A DNA stretch of 64,000 nucleotides from Paenibacillus sp. MSJ-34 (lineage in GTDB: Bacteria; Bacillota; Bacilli; Paenibacillales; Paenibacillaceae): assembly GCF_018918005.1 (NCBI RefSeq), contig NZ_JAHLPR010000004.1:62001-126000 (forward strand). The letters run 5' to 3'. Below, one piece after another: positions 1 through 8,421 of the stretch. The notes under the pieces were generated by a model. That model was not told the DNA's origin. It saw only the letters and a program-made list of their open reading frames with translations, and did no database searches. Both the position numbers and the translations under genes were made by a program. How positions within the stretch are numbered: position 1 is the stretch's first letter; the number at the start of each line of letters is the position of its first letter.

Positions 1-1
1 C

Positions 2-490
2 GACCATCATCCTTTTCAGCCGGAGACGTACCGTCTGGACGAACAGATCCGCCAAGCGGTCGTTTCCTGTGAGCCGCAATGGTCTGCCAAACTGATCGCC
101 GTCGACCTCGATTTGCCGACCGTCAAATTGACGGCGGACCGGGATCAACTTGGTCAAGTATGGATTAACTTGTTGGGCAATAGTATCAAATTTACCCCGG
201 AGGGCGGAGAGATTTCCATCCGCATCCGTCAGGATGTACGGCTCGTCTCCGTCACATTCGCGGATACCGGCATCGGCATTTCCCCCGATGACCAGAAGTA
301 CATATTTCAGCGGTTCTACAAAGCGGACCGGTCGCGTAACCGCAATATCGGCGGCAGCGGACTCGGTCTTGCCATCGTGCAAAGAATCATTCTTCTTCAT
401 AACGGGACGATTCGTCTACATAGCGAGGTCGGTAAAGGAACGGCGATTACCGTCACTCTTCCGTACGATTGCCGGGCGAAGATCTTATAG
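2..490 (+). CDS. Sensor histidine kinase, C-terminal part (5' end outside window)
   Basis: This is the ATP-binding end of a two-component sensor kinase; the reading frame is open to the left window edge, so the sensor and phospho-histidine regions are missing. The HATPase motifs are all present: N box around NLLGNSIKFT, G1 box DTGIGI, F box IFQRFYKAD and G2 box GGSGLGLAI. The protein ends at TAG 488-490. An internal TTG at 113 is not a real start, because the conserved frame continues upstream. It lies just before an RND exporter, and a direct repeat typical of OmpR-family regulators sits between them, so the kinase probably controls that exporter. The partner regulator would lie upstream of the window. 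The kinase class is certain; the signal is unknown. Confidence 0.93.
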   Translation, partial: DHHPFQPETYRLDEQIRQAVVSCEPQWSAKLIAVDLDLPTVKLTADRDQLGQVWINLLGNSIKFTPEGGEISIRIRQDVRLVSVTFADTGIGISPDDQKYIFQRFYKADRSRNRNIGGSGLGLAIVQRIILLHNGTIRLHSEVGKGTAITVTLPYDCRAKIL

Positions 491-643
491 GAAGATACTT
501 TCCACCAACTCGCGCAAGCTGCGCGACGGGGCGAGCGGACGTTCGATTCGCCGTCCCGTCAGCTTCGCGCCGTAAGCGTGCCTATCGAAAGAATTCGCCG
601 TATCCTCGAAAAAATCTTTTCCGCACTGTTTTTACACCTCTTG

Positions 644-685
644 TTCATATTCAGTTCATAATTCCCTTTTACTCTATCTTATAAA
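644..685 (+). promoter_or_regulatory. Candidate OmpR-type operator and promoter of the RND operon
   Basis: TTCATA occurs at 644-649 and again at 655-660, exactly 11 bp apart, which is the usual spacing of OmpR/PhoB-family half sites. A possible -10 TATAAA lies at 680-685, but no good -35 is visible, as expected for an activator-dependent promoter. The exporter start at 766 follows with ribosome site AAGGAGGG. The role is inferred. Confidence 0.4.
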
Positions 686-765
686 GAGAGAAGTTCGTTC
701 GATCCGGTTCGCTTACGGCGGTAACGTGCAAGAGTTGGATTGAACGGACGAAAAGGAGGGAAACG

Positions 766-3700
766 ATGAACAAACTTGTCAGCATCTCGATGAAACAGGC
801 CGCGGCCGTCATCATCGCCATTGTGATGTTGTTCGGCGGGGGCATCTATGCGGCATCCGGCTTGAAAACCGAGCTGATGCCGGATATTTCGGTACCGATG
901 GTTTTTATTACGACCCAGTACCCGGGGCCGCCTCAGGATGTGATGGAGCAAGTCACGAAGCCGATTGAGAAAAAAATAGCCGGTCTGGACGGCTTGAAGT
1001 CGGTCGCTTCCACGTCGAGCGATAATTTCTCGACCATTACGGTGAGTCTTAAGGAGAAGGCTGACCCGGAGAAGAAGAAGACGGAGATCGACAGCTTGCT
1101 GCAGGAAGTCAAGCTTCCCGATTCCGCGAGCCGTCCCAAGGTGGCGACTTTCGGATTGGCCTCCATTCCGTCGTTATACTTATCCATTACAGCGGACGGC
1201 GGGATGAGCCAGTCGGAACTGGATCAATGGTTTGCGAAAGAAATCAAGCCCGCATTCCAGGCGCTCAGCGGTTTCGATCATATGGACGAGATCGGTTCGC
1301 GGGAAACGACGCTGCGGATTAAACTGGATGCGGAGCAGCTTGCCGCGTACGGGTTAACTCCCCCGCAAGTATCCAATGAACTGCAACAAGTGTTGACGAG
1401 CGCTCCGGCCGGTTCCGTCGAGATGAACGGCAACACTTTAATGGCCAGAGTCAAGGGCAACATTAACAGCGTGTACAGCCTGGAAAATATCGGTTTGACG
1501 ACCGGCGCGGGAAATACGGTTTTACTGCGGCAGCTTGGGAAAATCGAGGCGATTTCGGAGTCGGGCTTTGTGGCCAGAATGGACGATAAGCCTTCTATCG
1601 GCATTATTTTGTATAAAACGAAAGACGCGAACGCTGTGGAATTTGCCGACAACGCCTTGCAATTGGCGGAGGATTGGCAAACCAAGCATCCCGGCATCGT
1701 GTTCAAGACGATCTACAACTCCTCGACGGAAGTGAAAAAATCGATCCAGGGCATGCTGAAAGAAGGCATCACCGGCGCGCTGCTGGCTGCGCTGATGATC
1801 TTGCTTTTCCTGCGCAACATGCGGATGACGTTAATTGTGCTCGTCTCGATCCCGCTCTCGATTTTGATCACGTTGCTCGTTATGAATTATTTGAACATTA
1901 CGCTGAACATATTGACCCTTGGCGGTATGTTTATTGCGGTCGGGCGCGTCGTGGACGACAGTATCGTCGTCATCGAGAATATATATTCTCATTTGCAGAA
2001 AGTAGAGGAACGCAGCGAATCGGTTATAAAACATGCGACCGTACAAGTCGCCTCCGCGATCACATCCTCAACATTAACGACCGTCGGCGTCTTCGCGCCG
2101 ATCGGTATGGTCAGCGGCATGGCGGGGCAAATGTTTCGTCCGTTCGCGATCACGCTGGCCGTCGCGATGCTGGCTTCGCTGCTGGTCGCTCTGACGGTCA
2201 TTCCGCTGTTGGCCAAACTGCTTGTATTGCGGAGCGGCAAAATGAAACATGAGGAACATAAGGAAGGCCGAATTACACATACGTACCGTAAAATTTTAGA
2301 AGTGACGCTTAATCATCGGTTTTTGACGCTGCTTATCGCAGGCGGTTTGTTTATCGTATCGATCGTGGGGACGGTGCCGTTTCTGCCGATTACCCTGATG
2401 CCGGAAAACGAAGAGCCGCGCGCTTTCTACTATACTATTAAAATGCCGTACGAAACCTCGCTGCAAACAACCGACGCCAAAGTGAAAGATATGGAGCGAA
2501 TTTTGCAGGACGCGAAGGACGAAAACGGAGACATGCAGTTTACGTTTGTTCAATCCTTTGTGGGATACAACGACGGGACCGATCCTTTGCCTTACAGGGC
2601 GCAAATTTATACGGAAGTAAACGAGCATAGCGAAGTCAAGCAGGTCAGGGAACACTATAAAACCAGATTGATGGCCGAACTGCCCCAAGGCGCGGAATTG
2701 GAAGCGAGGACGTTGGAAGGCGGCGGAGGCGGAGGCGCCGATTTCCAATATTCGCTAAAAGGCGACGATCAACGACTGCTCACGGAGGCAGCGGCGATGA
2801 TAAAAGAGAAGCTAAAGGAGTATCCGGAACTGAAGGAAGTGAGGGATACGCTGAGCGATGCCAAGAAGGAATTGGAAATCGAGGTCGACCAGAACAAGGC
2901 AAGACAATACGGTCTTAATGCCGCGTTGGTCCAGCAAACCGTAGGAAGCTGGCTGTTAAAGGACGATATCGGCGATCTGAAATTGGATAATGTTCTGTAT
3001 AAAACGACGTTGGAGCTCGACAAATCGAATATGGGTACGATGGCCAAATTGGGGAAAATCACTTTCCGGACAGCCGACGGAGCCGTCGTTTACTTGGATG
3101 ACATTGCGAAACTGAAAGAGGTGGAAGCGCCGGCAAGCATTAGCCGGGATCGCCAAGAACAGGTGGTCACCATCTCCGCCAAAATCGAAGGTCAGAACAA
3201 AGGCGGTATTAGCTCGCAAGTTGCCATTGACCTTGATCAAGTACCGTTACCGGACGGCGTATCGCGCGAAGTCGGCGGCGTCAATGCCGATATCGGGGAA
3301 AATTTCTCGCAGTTATTCGTCGCCATGGGCGCGGCCGTATTCATCGTCTATCTCATTATGGTCGTAGCGTTCAGCAACGCCAGCGCGCCGTTCGCGATTT
3401 TGTTCTCGCTGCCGCTTGCGGTCATCGGGGGATTGGTCGGACTGTTCGTGACGGGCGAATCGATCAATATTACATCGCTGATCGGATTTATGATGTTGAT
3501 CGGGATCGTGGTGACCAATGCAATTCTGTTGATCGACAGGGCGCAGCAGTTGCGCAAGGAAGGCTATACGGTTCGCCATGCGCTTGTAGAGGCGGGAGCC
3601 GTCCGGCTTCGTCCGATCGTCATGACGGCGGTCGTTACGGCGGTTGCCATGTCGCCGCTTGCGCTCGGCATTTCCGAGGGCGGAACGCTCATTTCGAAAG

Positions 3701-3879
3701 GGATGGCGGTGGTCGTCATCGGCGGCTTGACATCGTCGACAATATTAACATTGGTCGTCGTACCGGTCGTGTACGAACTGATCGAATCGTTTAAAAATCG
3801 GGTGGCGCGACTGTTCGGCAGAAGAGAAAAGACGCATTCGTCCGACGACATGTTGAAAGGGGTAATGATCGATGAATAA
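766..3879 (+). CDS. swrC: RND-family multidrug/surfactant efflux pump, SwrC/AcrB-like
   Basis: A 1037-residue inner-membrane proton-driven exporter of the HAE1/AcrB class, full length for the family. An N-terminal membrane helix (about residues 10-30) is followed by the porter region with the start typical of AcrB (LKTELMPDISVPMV). The transport core includes the paired acidic residues D397-D398 in VGRVVDDSIVVIEN, and the second half repeats the plan (GIVVTNAILLIDRAQ). Gram-positive members such as Bacillus SwrC export surfactin and help swarming; that substrate is an inference here. The next gene is its adaptor and overlaps it by 8 bp. The pump precedes its adaptor, as usual in Firmicutes. 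No outer-membrane channel is expected. Confidence 0.92.
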   Translation: MNKLVSISMKQAAAVIIAIVMLFGGGIYAASGLKTELMPDISVPMVFITTQYPGPPQDVMEQVTKPIEKKIAGLDGLKSVASTSSDNFSTITVSLKEKADPEKKKTEIDSLLQEVKLPDSASRPKVATFGLASIPSLYLSITADGGMSQSELDQWFAKEIKPAFQALSGFDHMDEIGSRETTLRIKLDAEQLAAYGLTPPQVSNELQQVLTSAPAGSVEMNGNTLMARVKGNINSVYSLENIGLTTGAGNTVLLRQLGKIEAISESGFVARMDDKPSIGIILYKTKDANAVEFADNALQLAEDWQTKHPGIVFKTIYNSSTEVKKSIQGMLKEGITGALLAALMILLFLRNMRMTLIVLVSIPLSILITLLVMNYLNITLNILTLGGMFIAVGRVVDDSIVVIENIYSHLQKVEERSESVIKHATVQVASAITSSTLTTVGVFAPIGMVSGMAGQMFRPFAITLAVAMLASLLVALTVIPLLAKLLVLRSGKMKHEEHKEGRITHTYRKILEVTLNHRFLTLLIAGGLFIVSIVGTVPFLPITLMPENEEPRAFYYTIKMPYETSLQTTDAKVKDMERILQDAKDENGDMQFTFVQSFVGYNDGTDPLPYRAQIYTEVNEHSEVKQVREHYKTRLMAELPQGAELEARTLEGGGGGGADFQYSLKGDDQRLLTEAAAMIKEKLKEYPELKEVRDTLSDAKKELEIEVDQNKARQYGLNAALVQQTVGSWLLKDDIGDLKLDNVLYKTTLELDKSNMGTMAKLGKITFRTADGAVVYLDDIAKLKEVEAPASISRDRQEQVVTISAKIEGQNKGGISSQVAIDLDQVPLPDGVSREVGGVNADIGENFSQLFVAMGAAVFIVYLIMVVAFSNASAPFAILFSLPLAVIGGLVGLFVTGESINITSLIGFMMLIGIVVTNAILLIDRAQQLRKEGYTVRHALVEAGAVRLRPIVMTAVVTAVAMSPLALGISEGGTLISKGMAVVVIGGLTSSTILTLVVVPVVYELIESFKNRVARLFGRREKTHSSDDMLKGVMIDE

Positions 3880-4942
3880 TAGGGGTTGGCACAAGCGTTT
3901 GCTCGGCGCCGCGACGATCGCACTGGTTGCCCTGCTGGGGGCGGGATGCGCAGGCGGCGGTTCCGAAGCGAACAAGCAGGCCGAACAAACCGCGAACGCT
4001 CCGCAGAAACCTATGGTCAGGGCGGGCGCTGTCGAGACGCGAAGCATTGGCGAGCCGGTGGAAGTGGTGGCCGAAGTGGCTCCGTCGGCCAAACGCGAAG
4101 TTGCGTTAAAAACGAACGGCGAAGTGTTGAAAGTTTATAAGAAACGCGGCGATCATGTAAGGCAGGGCGAATTGTTATTTGAACTCGATCCTGCGGATAC
4201 GCTGTTGCAGAAGCAGAAGGCGGAATTGACGCTGCGCAGCGCCCAGGAAAACTTAAAGAACGGAAAGTGGGCTAATCCCGACGACTCCGAAGCGCTGCGT
4301 CCGCTCGAAGACGAAATTCAAGTGGCGCAAATCGGCATGAAGGAAATCCAGCGCACGCTTGAAAACTACAAAGTGACGGCATCCATAAGCGGCATTCTGA
4401 CGGAATTTGGGGTGGAAAAAGGAATGTGGCTCTCGCCGGGAGTCGTTGGGGAAGTACAGCAGCTCGATCCGGCGAAAATTGTCGCGAATATCACCGAAGA
4501 GAACGTTGGGTTGATTCGCGGCAAGCAAGAACTGGCCTTTTACGAGGCGGATCGGCCGGACCTGTTGGTTCGAGGGAAGATCGTTTTCCTGGCCGATATT
4601 ATGGATACCAAGACGAGAACGTATACGCTGGAATTGGAAGCGGCGAATACGGAGAAGACGCTGAAACCGGGTTCGAAAGTTCAACTCCGCTTGACCGAAG
4701 AAGCGGAGCAGGAAGTGCTGACGATTCCGTCTACCGCGATCGTTCGTGAAGAGAGCGACACATTCGTATATGTGTACGCTCAGGGCAAAGTGGAAAAACG
4801 CGCGGTGAAGCTGGGACGTCTGAACGAGGGATTCCAGGAAGTGCTTGAAGGCTTGACACAAGGGGAACAAGTCGTTATTTCCGGTCAACACCAGCTTCAA
4901 GACGGGCAGGAAGCGGATATTATACAAGACACGACGCCGTAA
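3872..4942 (+). CDS. RND periplasmic-adaptor-type lipoprotein (HlyD/MFP family)
   Basis: A 356-residue membrane-fusion protein that works with the RND pump. The N-terminus is a lipoprotein signal with lipobox LLGAGC, so Cys26 is the likely lipid anchor. Then come the barrel-sandwich (lipoyl-like) halves (EVALKTNGEVLKVYKKRGD and a second half near VTASISGILTEFGV), a short coiled-coil hairpin rich in Gln, Lys and Glu, and a beta-barrel with the final IPSTAIVREE and GLTQGEQVVISG segments seen in the family. The ATG overlaps the exporter stop, which implies translational coupling. In a Gram-positive cell it would sit on the outer face of the membrane. A terminator follows at 5104. Confidence 0.9.
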   Translation: MNNRGWHKRLLGAATIALVALLGAGCAGGGSEANKQAEQTANAPQKPMVRAGAVETRSIGEPVEVVAEVAPSAKREVALKTNGEVLKVYKKRGDHVRQGELLFELDPADTLLQKQKAELTLRSAQENLKNGKWANPDDSEALRPLEDEIQVAQIGMKEIQRTLENYKVTASISGILTEFGVEKGMWLSPGVVGEVQQLDPAKIVANITEENVGLIRGKQELAFYEADRPDLLVRGKIVFLADIMDTKTRTYTLELEAANTEKTLKPGSKVQLRLTEEAEQEVLTIPSTAIVREESDTFVYVYAQGKVEKRAVKLGRLNEGFQEVLEGLTQGEQVVISGQHQLQDGQEADIIQDTTP

Positions 4943-5103
4943 CGGCCCCGCCGGTTTTCGCCGGTCAAGAGCCGGCTTTGGAACCTATCGTCGGATCCGC
5001 GGCAGCATGGGTCGCGTGCATCGCTGTGTTGCGGACAGGGCCTGCCGCCGTTTTCTATACGAGCGCGCGCTGGCGTTTCTCGTCAGCGCCTCGACATTAC
5101 TCT

Positions 5104-5133
5104 GGGAACGAAGGTATATTCGTTCCCAATTTT
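5104..5133 (+). terminator. Rho-independent terminator of the RND operon
   Basis: GGGAACGAA (5104-5112) pairs perfectly with TTCGTTCCC (5119-5127) over a 6-base loop, followed by AATTTT. It is the first strong terminator after the adaptor gene. Confidence 0.75.
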
Positions 5134-5174
5134 CAATTATGCCGATTCCGGCAATTCCCTCTCCCCCTTCTATT

Positions 5175-5338
5175 GAAATCCCCCTCATTCAGTAGACTCA
5201 AATATAAATAGTGATATCACATACCAAACCATAGACGGTTTTTCCGCGACAAAGTCAGCGTTTCAGGAAAAGACTTCACCAGTGATCACATCAAGCTCTG
5301 CCTGAAATCCCCCTCTTTCTGAACGAGGGGGATTTTCA
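5175..5338 (+). mobile_element. Possible IS200/IS605-type end or omega-RNA remnant (no transposase)
   Basis: The 643-bp gap 4943-5585 holds no gene. AAATCCCCCTC (5305-5315) pairs with GAGGGGGATTT (5325-5335) over a 9-base loop and is followed by TCAC. From memory this layout is like the right ends of IS200/IS605 elements, where the hairpin also ends the TnpB guide RNA. A second copy of GAAATCCCCCTC lies at 5175-5186. GTGATATCAC near 5211 and GTGATCAC near 5282 are further palindromes, and two more hairpins lie at 5363-5377 and 5419-5437. No tnpA or tnpB is present, so this would be a deleted copy or a small non-autonomous element. A plain terminator is the main alternative. Confidence 0.3.
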
Positions 5339-5524
5339 CAAAGGGCCGAAAAAACGCTTCATTGGCTTTGCAAGCCATGAAAATGTTTAAGCGTCGCACA
5401 AAAACTTTGAAACGTCGTATCCGGCAAGTTGTCGGATTGCTGGTTCGTAGGCTGTTAACGGACATATGCCTTCTTCTCGATATCTGCAAAAATACGCGAA
5501 ATGCGTAACTTTTTCCTAAAAAAT

Positions 5525-5574
5525 GAGTCTATTAATAGGGAATGTAAAAATAGATTCATAGGCTATAACTAGCC
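5525..5574 (+). promoter_or_regulatory. Inverted repeat and hairpin in the leader of the secreted protein gene
   Basis: GAGTCTATT (5525-5533) is an inverted partner of AATAGATTC (5549-5557), with one G-T pair. Just downstream GGCTA-taac-TAGCC (5561-5574) forms a short hairpin immediately before the ribosome site GAGGAT. These could be an operator and a structure that affects translation. No clear -35/-10 pair was found. Confidence 0.25.
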
Positions 5575-5585
5575 GAGGATAGCGA

Positions 5586-8321
5586 ATGGGAGAGTTGCGA
5601 GAAATGAATCGGGAGCATCAGAAGGCACGTTGGATCGTTCGGTTAGCGGGAAATAAATTTGTGATTGTCACTATAACGGGTGCGTTGCTGCTGCAGCCGC
5701 TCTTAGGCGGAGCGCCGCATGTTGGCGCGGCGCCGGCGGACAAGCCGGTAACGGTCGCTTCGACCGCGTCGGGGCCCGTTGTCTCTAAGTTGAGCGAAGA
5801 TATGCTAACGGCCGGCGCAAAAATAGTAAAATATCAATGGAAATCGACAAGAAGCAACAAAACGGTGCAGTCGCAAGTGGACGTGATTGAAATCGATCTC
5901 ACCAACCCGTACGTCCAGTTGGACGTCATGACCGGCAAGGGGAATCAATTCACGACCGTACAGTCCGTGACCGGTATGGCGAAAGAGACGGGAGCCGTCG
6001 CCGGGGTCAACGGGGACTATTTCAACATGAATTCCGAAGGCGTGCCGATGGGGGCGCAAATTTCGCAAGGCGATCTCATGTCAAGTCCGTCGCAATTGGA
6101 AGGCATGTATGCGTTCGGGCTGACGAAAGACCGGGTTCCGGTTATCGATCAATATGAATTTCATGGAACGGTTACGGCGGAGGACGGAGCGGAGTTCCCG
6201 CTGACGGGCATCAACAAGGCCGCCTACACGACAGAACCGAATAAAGATTACAGCCATGCCAACGCGATGTATATTTATACAAGCGCATGGAAGGAAATCG
6301 AGCGTCCGCGAGCAAGCGCGGCGTCGCCGGTCGAGGTGCTGGTAGAGGACGGCGTCATTACGCAAATCTCAGACCAAGGCGGATTTGCCATGGCTGTTCC
6401 GGAGAACGGTTATATTTTGCGAACGCACGGACAGGCTGCGAATTTCGTGCGCGATCATTTGCAAGTCGGGCAGAAGCTCCGCGCGGATTACGGGTTAAAG
6501 TCCAAGACGACGCAGGCAGAAGTCGATCCTTCTTCGTTCCAAATGATGATCGGCGGGCATACGATTTTGGTAGAGAACGGGCAACCGTCCGGATATACGC
6601 GCTCGACGAGTTCGATCAGCGGTTCCAGCGCGCGTGCGCGCACCGCTGTCGGTTATTCGAAAGATCAGAAGAAAGCCTATATTTTAACTGTTGAAAAAAA
6701 CGATACAAGCAGTGGCATGACGTTAAAGGAATTGCAAAACTTTATGGTCTCGATCGGCGTTTGGAAAGCGGTCAATTTGGACGGCGGCGGCTCGACGACG
6801 ATGGCGACGCGTCCGCTCGGCGAATTCGATCCGAAGCTGACGCATTTGACCGAGTACGGTACGCAGCAGCGCCGGGTCGTGAACGGCCTGGGCGTGTATA
6901 CGACGGCGCCGCAAGGCGAACTGAAAGGTCTTGCCATTTCCGGCGAGAAAGTGCTCTTCGTCGGGCAACAAGCGACTTATGCGATGAAAGGTTACGACAC
7001 CTACTATAACCCGGTGGATACGAGCAGCCTGCAGCCGTCATGGAGCGCGAAAGATCCGCTCGTGACATGGAACGGACAAACGCTGCAAGCGGTCAAGCCG
7101 GGCAAAACGGAAATTACGGCAAAATCGGGCAGCGCCAAGGCAAGCATTAATGTAGAAGTGATCGGCGGCGCGCAAATCGATCGAATGGCGATCAGCACGC
7201 AAGCCGGGGCTCTCAAAGAGGGAGCGCAAATTTCCGTTCCGGTCACGGTAACGTTGAAAGACGGACGCGTGTTGACCGCGCCTTCCGGAGCGATGCAATG
7301 GGAGTTTGTCGGCTTCCAGGGCTCGGTGAGCGAGAACACGTTAACGGTAAGTTCTGTCAATCCGAACGCTTCGACCGGCTACGCCATCGCCCGATACGAC
7401 GGATTCAGCACGATGCTGACATTGACGGGGGACAGCGATATGATGTGGGAAGATTTCGAGAACGTCAATTATCCGATCCAGTTTAACGGATCGCCTTCCC
7501 AAGTCACGGGGCAAGCTACTGTTGAGAAGGGCGTTCCCGGTAGAGAGTCGTCCAGTGTGCTTCGACTGAAATACGATATGACGCAAGGATCGGGCAAAAT
7601 GTACGCCTATGCCGAATTTAACGGCGCCAATGGCAGAGACATTCCGGGCACGCCAAGCTCGATGAGCATCGACGTGATGGGCGACGGAAGCTTGAACTGG
7701 CTGCGCGCCGAACTGACCGACGCGAACGGCTCCGCCGTCTACGTCGACTTGGCCAAATATATCGATTGGACCGGTTGGCAGACGCTGGAGGCCGATTTAA
7801 CGCAACATAATTTGAGCTATCCTGTGAAGCTGAAACGGATCTATCCGGTCAACGTCGAGGAGGGTCAAGACGAACGCGCCTTGACGGGAGAACTCGCTTT
7901 TGACAATATTATATTTAGGACTCCAATTTCATCCGATCAATTGAAGTTGCCGCGTCCGGTCATGCAGTTGAAGTTGAATCAAAAAACGGTCTCGATCGAC
8001 GGCAACAACAAGAAGACCGACGTTGCTCCGATTCAGTTGGATGGAACGACGTATGTGCCGATTCGCATGATACTCGACGAATTTGGCGGAAGTTCCGATT
8101 GGAACGCGGGGACGAAAGGGATTACGGTATTGCGCGGAAATCAAATGATCGAGCTGCGGGTGGATCAGAAGGAATATATTGCAAATGGCGTGCGCAAAAC
8201 GGCCGAAGTGTCGCCGATTGTACGGGATGGCCGTACGCTGGTTCCGCTGCGGTTGGTGTCCGAACAGTTGGGATTGAAAGTTACTTGGGAACCGGAAAGC
8301 AAGTCCATTACGATCAACTGA
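5586..8321 (+). CDS. Secreted phosphodiester glycosidase (NAGPA-type) with copper-amine-oxidase-like C-terminal domain
   Basis: A 911-residue exported protein. A long N-terminal signal (basic start, hydrophobic FVIVTITGALLLQPLLGG, AxA near residue 49) is followed by a phosphodiester-glycosidase domain of the NAGPA family at about 70-440, with GVNGDYFNMN (D144-Y145-F146) and VNLDGGGSTTM (D399-GGGST) as its hallmarks. A bacterial Ig-like stretch follows at about 455-530, then a sugar-binding-like beta region. At about 791-911 lies the copper-amine-oxidase N-terminal-like stalk domain (YVPIRMILDEFG and LVPLRLVSEQLG), common on Paenibacillus cell-surface proteins. Likely role: acting on phosphodiester-linked wall or exopolysaccharide sugars; substrate unknown. 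The second ATG at 5604 also has a ribosome site (GGGAGAG), so the start is uncertain by 6 codons. Confidence 0.85.
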   Translation: MGELREMNREHQKARWIVRLAGNKFVIVTITGALLLQPLLGGAPHVGAAPADKPVTVASTASGPVVSKLSEDMLTAGAKIVKYQWKSTRSNKTVQSQVDVIEIDLTNPYVQLDVMTGKGNQFTTVQSVTGMAKETGAVAGVNGDYFNMNSEGVPMGAQISQGDLMSSPSQLEGMYAFGLTKDRVPVIDQYEFHGTVTAEDGAEFPLTGINKAAYTTEPNKDYSHANAMYIYTSAWKEIERPRASAASPVEVLVEDGVITQISDQGGFAMAVPENGYILRTHGQAANFVRDHLQVGQKLRADYGLKSKTTQAEVDPSSFQMMIGGHTILVENGQPSGYTRSTSSISGSSARARTAVGYSKDQKKAYILTVEKNDTSSGMTLKELQNFMVSIGVWKAVNLDGGGSTTMATRPLGEFDPKLTHLTEYGTQQRRVVNGLGVYTTAPQGELKGLAISGEKVLFVGQQATYAMKGYDTYYNPVDTSSLQPSWSAKDPLVTWNGQTLQAVKPGKTEITAKSGSAKASINVEVIGGAQIDRMAISTQAGALKEGAQISVPVTVTLKDGRVLTAPSGAMQWEFVGFQGSVSENTLTVSSVNPNASTGYAIARYDGFSTMLTLTGDSDMMWEDFENVNYPIQFNGSPSQVTGQATVEKGVPGRESSSVLRLKYDMTQGSGKMYAYAEFNGANGRDIPGTPSSMSIDVMGDGSLNWLRAELTDANGSAVYVDLAKYIDWTGWQTLEADLTQHNLSYPVKLKRIYPVNVEEGQDERALTGELAFDNIIFRTPISSDQLKLPRPVMQLKLNQKTVSIDGNNKKTDVAPIQLDGTTYVPIRMILDEFGGSSDWNAGTKGITVLRGNQMIELRVDQKEYIANGVRKTAEVSPIVRDGRTLVPLRLVSEQLGLKVTWEPESKSITIN

Positions 8322-8351
8322 TAATATGTTATGATAGTATCAACGTTAGCG

Positions 8352-8396
8352 GTCCGTTCGGCGGAGGGAGACGTTTGTCCTCCCGGCCGGACGGAC
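8352..8396 (+). other. Long imperfect hairpin between the secreted protein gene and degS
   Basis: GTCCG at 8352 pairs with CGGAC at 8392-8396, and pairing continues inward with small bulges through GGAGG/CCTCC to a loop near 8371. There is no T-run, so it is not a normal terminator. It lies in the presumed degS leader, after a -10-like TATGAT near 8331, and may be a stability or attenuation element. Confidence 0.4.
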
Positions 8397-8421
8397 ACTC
8401 TGTAGAAATGGAGCAGACCGT

